A program made the translations under genes and the position numbers. Source: Gammaproteobacteria bacterium (lineage in GTDB: Bacteria; Pseudomonadota; Gammaproteobacteria; Pseudomonadales; Pseudohongiellaceae). From it: a stretch of DNA of 9,017 bases. The notes beneath the pieces are model-generated. The model was not told where the DNA came from. It was given only the letters and a program-made list of their open reading frames with translations, and searched no databases. The number at the start of each line of letters is the position of its first letter. The stretch's first letter is position 1. The stretch covers positions 1 to 9,017 of the forward strand of contig CANCGR010000067.1 of assembly GCA_947377625.1 (NCBI GenBank), given 5' to 3'. Shown one piece after another: positions 5,943 to 9,017 of this stretch.

Positions 5943-6749
5943 ATGGATACACTCTTCTATCTGCTATCAAAACTTGCGTGGAGCCTGGCGCAGCCTGATG
6001 CACTACTGCTTTATTTGCTGATGCTGTGCTGCTTTCTGCTGTATCGCAACGCGATCAAGCTGGCGCGCCGCTTGCTGACTTTCGTGTTGGTGCTGTTAAT
6101 TATCGTGGCTTATTTGCCGCTGGGTTCATGGCTCTACGCCCCGCTCGAGCATCGCTTTGCTGCCAACCCTCCACTGCCGGCAGCTGTCGACGGCATCATT
6201 GTGCTGGGCGGCGCGCTGGACCCTGTGCTGAGTGCCTATTGGCAACAGCCCGAACTCAGCGATTCGGCGGAACGTCAAATTTCCTTCGCGACACTCGCGC
6301 ACCAGTATCCCGCTGCCAAGCTGGTGATGACCGGTGGCAACGGTAGCCTGATCGACAATGAACTGCGCGAGGCAGATTACGTAGCGCAGTTCTTGCAGCA
6401 GTTACAGGTTGATAGCTCGCGTTTGCTGGTCGAGCGTGAGTCCCGCAATACCTATGAAAACGCAGTAAACAGCAAGTTGCTGGTAAACCCGCAACCGGGT
6501 GAAGTGTGGATACTGGTCACCTCGGCCGGCCACATGCCGCGCGCAAACGGGGTTTTCTGCAAACTGAACTGGCAGGTATTGCCATGGCCGGTGGACCATA
6601 CGACTTCACCTGCCGGCCTTACACCAGGTTTTAATCTAAGCGGTAATTTGCAGCAACTCAGCTTTGCGCTACATGAATGGTTAGGTCTGATGGCTTATTA
6701 TGCCTCCGGGAAAACCACCGCACTGCTTCCCTCTCAGTGCGCTCTTTAG
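5943..6749 (+). CDS. Membrane-anchored DUF218 (YdcF/ElyC/SanA-like) envelope protein
   Basis: Likely inner-membrane protein with a soluble DUF218 domain. E. coli ElyC, with the same two-helix plus DUF218 layout and similar length, affects envelope and peptidoglycan assembly, but the biochemical activity of the family is poorly defined. Two hydrophobic segments at about residues 19-34 and 44-61 precede the domain. DUF218 landmarks are GIIVLGGALDP (84-94), LVMTGGNG (127-134), LREADYVAQF (141-150), ESRNTYENA (166-174) and LVTSAGHMPRA (191-201), ending in HEWLGLMAYYASGK (244-257). The start at 5943 gives this architecture; longer versions of the frame run into the ATPase gene. AGG at 5930-5932 is ten bases upstream. 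It lies seven bases after the ATPase gene and probably shares its transcript, though no functional link to transport is evident. Confidence 0.88.
   Translation: MDTLFYLLSKLAWSLAQPDALLLYLLMLCCFLLYRNAIKLARRLLTFVLVLLIIVAYLPLGSWLYAPLEHRFAANPPLPAAVDGIIVLGGALDPVLSAYWQQPELSDSAERQISFATLAHQYPAAKLVMTGGNGSLIDNELREADYVAQFLQQLQVDSSRLLVERESRNTYENAVNSKLLVNPQPGEVWILVTSAGHMPRANGVFCKLNWQVLPWPVDHTTSPAGLTPGFNLSGNLQQLSFALHEWLGLMAYYASGKTTALLPSQCAL
6719..6741 (+). terminator. Stem-loop at the 3' end of the ElyC-like gene, possible terminator
   Basis: CGCACTG (6719-6725) pairs perfectly with CAGTGCG (6735-6741) around a nine-base loop, followed by CTCTTT rather than a clean T-run. It sits inside the last codons of the gene, six bases before the stop codon. 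It could be a weak intrinsic terminator or an RNA-stability hairpin separating the transport operon from the thioesterase operon. Confidence 0.35.
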
Positions 6750-6776
6750 AACCTGGAATTCAACCCTGGAGCATCA

Positions 6777-7199
6777 ATGAGTATCTGGAAAAAGCCGGCC
6801 TCTATTGCCGCTGTGAACGCCCTTTGCATTGGCACGATGTGTGAACATATCGGCATCGTCATCACCGAGATTGGCGATGATTTCGTGCGCGGCACCATGC
6901 CGGTCGACGCACGCACGCAGCAGCATATGGGCATCGTCCACGGCGGCGCGTCGGTGGCACTGGCGGAAACGCTGGGCAGCATCGGCTCCACCTTGTGCTG
7001 CCCCGAGGGCTTTCACATCGTCGGCCTCGATATCAACGCCAACCACCTGCGTGCCGGCAAGCCTCCGTTACTGACCGGCACTGCGCGTCCCATCCACATC
7101 GGCAGCTCGACGATGGTGTGGGAAATCAAGATCACTGATGCCGACGACAAGCTGATGTGTATTTCCCGCCTGACCTGTGCGGTGTTGAAGAACCGATGA
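6777..7199 (+). CDS. Hotdog-fold acyl-CoA thioesterase (YdiI/MenI-EntH subfamily, PaaI-like)
   Basis: Cytoplasmic thioesterase hydrolysing acyl- or aroyl-CoA. The closest characterised relatives are E. coli YdiI (MenI, 1,4-dihydroxy-2-naphthoyl-CoA hydrolase) and EntH. The 140 residues begin MSIWKKPASIAAVNAL, matching the subfamily N-terminus. They carry MPVDARTQQHMGIVHGG (41-57), then ASVALAETLGS with catalytic-type E64. The segment VGLDINANHLR and the closing SRLTCAVL follow the same family pattern. GGAG at 6768-6771 is five bases before the ATG. No men or ent gene is nearby, so a menaquinone or enterobactin role is not supported; a broad housekeeping thioesterase is as likely. The stop overlaps the next start in ATGA, so it is translationally coupled to the pterin dehydratase gene. 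Confidence 0.9.
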   Translation: MSIWKKPASIAAVNALCIGTMCEHIGIVITEIGDDFVRGTMPVDARTQQHMGIVHGGASVALAETLGSIGSTLCCPEGFHIVGLDINANHLRAGKPPLLTGTARPIHIGSSTMVWEIKITDADDKLMCISRLTCAVLKNR

Positions 7200-7543
7200 G
7201 CACCTTGGCAAGCAGCCAGTTAGTCCCCTGCAAACGCGGCACTCTGCCGCTGGATAACGCTGCCTGCACAGAATTATTGCACGAGCTGCCGGCATGGTCG
7301 GTGGTGCAGGAACAAGGCATGCCGCAATTGCACTGCACTTTTACTTTCAACAATTTTGTCGATGCGCTTGGCTTCGCAAACGCCGTGGGCGCACTGGCGG
7401 AAACGGCCAACCATCACCCTGCGCTGTTGATTGAATGGGGCAAGGTGGATGTACATTGGTGGACACACACCATCAAAGGGCTGCATCACAATGATTTTGT
7501 CATGGCGGCCAGAACGGATGCCGCCTTCAGCGAGGCGACATGA
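7196..7543 (+). CDS. phhB: Pterin-4a-carbinolamine dehydratase
   Basis: Dehydrates 4a-hydroxytetrahydropterin, the product of aromatic amino acid hydroxylases, to quinonoid dihydropterin so the cofactor can be recycled. The family signature is intact: E69-TAN-H73-H74-P75, then W81, WWTH at 88-91, GL at 95-96, and D100-F101. At 115 residues it is the usual bacterial size. ATG 7196 shares ATGA with the thioesterase stop, and its own stop shares ATGA with argE, so it is translated between them as a coupled trio. Longer frames begin inside the thioesterase gene and are rejected. No phenylalanine hydroxylase (phhA) lies in the window, so it may serve a distant hydroxylase or act in pterin or molybdopterin metabolism, as suggested for other orphan copies. 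The symbol phhB is by family only. Confidence 0.9.
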   Translation: MSTLASSQLVPCKRGTLPLDNAACTELLHELPAWSVVQEQGMPQLHCTFTFNNFVDALGFANAVGALAETANHHPALLIEWGKVDVHWWTHTIKGLHHNDFVMAARTDAAFSEAT

Positions 7544-8679
7544 GCTCTGACTTCAGGGATTTGTTCGGCAAGCTGCTGCGGCTGCCCTCAGTCAGCTCGG
7601 CCAATGCAGCCATCGACATGGGCAACCGCAATGTAGTGGAGCTGCTGGCGAATATATTCAGCGATCTCGGTTTTACTTGCGAGTTGATGCCGCTGCCGAA
7701 TCAACCAAACAAAGCCAACCTGATCGCCACCTATAGCAGCGGCCCCGGCGGGCTGGTGCTGGCAGGCCATACCGATACCGTGCCGTTTGATGAAGCACTG
7801 TGGTCGATGAACCCGCTGCAACTGACCGAGAAGGATGATCGTCTCTATGGCCTTGGCAGCACCGACATGAAAGGTTTCTTCGCACTGGTGCATGCGGCAG
7901 TGCAGCCGATGCTCGATCAAAAATTCAAAGCGCCACTGATTATTCTTGCCACTGCCGACGAAGAAAGCTCAATGGAAGGGGCGCGTGCGCTGGTGCAGCA
8001 AGGTCGCTCGCTCGGCCGCTATGCATTGATTGGCGAACCCACCGGCCTCAAGCCGATCAACCGTCACAAAGGCGTATTGATGGAGCGGCTGCAGGTACAG
8101 GGCCAGAGCGGTCATTCGTCAAATCCTGCGCTCGGCAAAAATGCACTGGAAGCCATGCACGAGATGATTGCCGCGCTGCTGGGTTTTCGCACGCAACTGC
8201 AGCAGCGTTTTCATGATTCACACTTTGCAATCGACGTGCCCACGCTCAATCTGGGTGTGATTCACGGCGGTGACAATCCCAACCGCATCTGTGGCCACTG
8301 TGCGCTCGAATTCGATGTGCGCATGCTGCCCGGCATGCACAGCGCTGAAGTTCGTAATGACATTCGTGCACTGATTGAACCCATTGCCTGTCGTCACCAA
8401 GTGCAATTCACCTACACACCGCTGTTTGCCGGTGCCGAAGCCTTTGCCAACGATCACTCGGAACTGTTGCAGGTGTGTGAGCAATTGACCGGCAGCAGTG
8501 GTCAGAGTGTGGCGTTTGGCACAGAAGCGCCTTTCCTGCAGCAGCTCGGGCTCGACACCATTGTGCTCGGCCCCGGCAGCATCAATGTGGCGCACCAGCC
8601 TGATGAATACATGGCGCTGGATCAGGTGCAGCCGTGTGTGCATTTGCTGCAATCACTGATTAAGCGCTTCTGTCTTTAG
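7540..8679 (+). CDS. argE: Acetylornithine deacetylase
   Basis: Cytoplasmic metallopeptidase-like amidohydrolase (M20 family) converting N2-acetylornithine to ornithine and acetate in arginine biosynthesis. The 379 residues match the usual ArgE length. Metal and catalytic residues are all in place: H77 and D79 in AGHTDTVP, D109 in GSTDMKG, general base E141 and ligand E142 in ADEESSMEGA, E166 in IGEPTG, and H352 in VAHQPDEY. The dimerisation insert follows at about residues 180-290, with GHSSNPALGKNA (191-202) typical of ArgE rather than DapE. ATG 7540 overlaps the stop of the preceding gene in ATGA. argA begins 57 bases downstream, which supports ArgE over the related DapE or carboxypeptidase G2 groups. 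The same adjacency is known from Pseudomonas. Confidence 0.94.
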   Translation: MSSDFRDLFGKLLRLPSVSSANAAIDMGNRNVVELLANIFSDLGFTCELMPLPNQPNKANLIATYSSGPGGLVLAGHTDTVPFDEALWSMNPLQLTEKDDRLYGLGSTDMKGFFALVHAAVQPMLDQKFKAPLIILATADEESSMEGARALVQQGRSLGRYALIGEPTGLKPINRHKGVLMERLQVQGQSGHSSNPALGKNALEAMHEMIAALLGFRTQLQQRFHDSHFAIDVPTLNLGVIHGGDNPNRICGHCALEFDVRMLPGMHSAEVRNDIRALIEPIACRHQVQFTYTPLFAGAEAFANDHSELLQVCEQLTGSSGQSVAFGTEAPFLQQLGLDTIVLGPGSINVAHQPDEYMALDQVQPCVHLLQSLIKRFCL

Positions 8680-8736
8680 ACCCACTAACGCTAAAATAGT
8701 GCGCTTTTTCCCGGCCTGACCTTCGAGGGGGCACCG
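8680..8736 (+). promoter_or_regulatory. argE-argA intergenic region with a possible argA promoter
   Basis: TAAAAT at 8692-8697 matches the -10 consensus at five of six positions and would start transcription near 8704. No convincing -35 is found at 16 to 18 bases. The ten-base context GCTAAAATAG nearly repeats GCTAGAATAG before the fnr-like gene. GAGGGG at 8725-8730 is the argA ribosome-binding site. No obvious ArgR operator or terminator is visible. Confidence 0.35.
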
Positions 8737-9017
8737 ATGGATGTGATCGACAGCAAGCAATATGTCAGTTGGTTCCGCCAATCGACTCCCTACATCAATG
8801 CCTATCGCGGCAAGGTGTTCGTCATCCTGTTGCCCGGCGAAGCCATCGGCCACGACAATTTCTGGAACATCGCGCACGACATCACGCTGCTGAACAGCCT
8901 GGGTGTGAAGCTGGTGCTGTGCTTTGGCGCCCGCGCGCAGGTCGACGTGGCTTTGGGGCGTGCCGGCATGGCTACGCAAACGGCCGACATCATCAGCCAC
9001 GAAGTCCACAACAATGT
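8737..9017 (+). CDS. argA: N-acetylglutamate synthase, N-terminal part (partial, runs off the window)
   Basis: Makes N-acetylglutamate from glutamate and acetyl-CoA, the first step of arginine biosynthesis, usually feedback-inhibited by arginine. Only the first 93 codons are present, covering the start of the amino-acid-kinase-like regulatory domain; the C-terminal acetyltransferase domain is outside. The visible part follows ArgA closely: WFRQSTPYINAYRGKVFVIL (residues 12-31), LPGEAIGHDNFWNIAHDI (32-49), then LLNSLGVKLVLCFGARAQVD to about residue 70. The LPGE loop, where E. coli ArgA has LGGE, resembles Pseudomonas-type ArgA as I remember it. The ATG at 8737 is preceded by GAGGGG with normal spacing. 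ArgE upstream agrees with the assignment. ArgB, the acetylglutamate kinase, is the main alternative but lacks this N-terminal sequence. Confidence 0.92.
   Translation, partial: MDVIDSKQYVSWFRQSTPYINAYRGKVFVILLPGEAIGHDNFWNIAHDITLLNSLGVKLVLCFGARAQVDVALGRAGMATQTADIISHEVHNN

Noticed and set aside
8662..8706. AAGCGC (8662-8667) and GCGCTT (8701-8706) followed by T residues, looking like a terminator between argE and argA
   Set aside because: The arms are six bases with a 33-base loop, and the left arm is itself part of a palindrome (AAGCGCTT). Too weak to call.

Overview
The window is ordinary protein-coding chromosomal DNA, densely packed with genes, from a gammaproteobacterium, probably in or near the Pseudomonadales or Cellvibrionales. 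That placement is an inference. It rests on a complete FNR/Anr-type regulator, on argE lying directly upstream of argA, and on an ArgA N-terminus with the LPGE loop I associate with Pseudomonas-type ArgA. No transposase, integrase, tRNA, rRNA, CRISPR array or prophage gene is visible, and no stretch above 100 bases lacks a gene.

Layout. Bases 1-1169 (minus strand) hold the first 389 codons of a major facilitator superfamily transporter that runs off the left edge. A 78-base divergent intergenic region separates it from an fnr/anr-like oxygen-sensing regulator (1248-1997). Next come the two subunits of a LigAB-type extradiol dioxygenase (protocatechuate 4,5-dioxygenase family, 2090-2455 and 2469-3308). 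Then follows a BtuFCD/FecBCD-like ABC importer in the order binding protein, permease, ATPase (3344-5935), and a membrane-anchored DUF218 (YdcF/ElyC-like) protein (5943-6749). The right end carries a hotdog-fold thioesterase, a pterin-4a-carbinolamine dehydratase and acetylornithine deacetylase (argE), joined by ATGA stop/start overlaps. Last is the first 93 codons of argA, which runs off the right edge.

How the genes may work together. The FNR-like protein keeps all four iron-sulfur cysteines and the FNR recognition helix. Just after its stop codon, upstream of ligA, lies a 9/10 match to the FNR box, so oxygen control of the ring-cleavage enzyme is a concrete hypothesis. The ligAB pair has no other protocatechuate meta-cleavage genes beside it, so its substrate is open. 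The ABC importer could carry cobalamin, haem or a ferric siderophore; sequence alone does not decide. argE and argA belong to the acetyl-cycle of arginine biosynthesis.

Nothing here is clearly a new system. The points most worth a second look are the fnr-FNR box-ligAB arrangement, a perfect 9-bp inverted repeat over the start of the binding-protein gene, a hairpin over the fnr ribosome-binding site, and the thioesterase-PCD-argE coupling.
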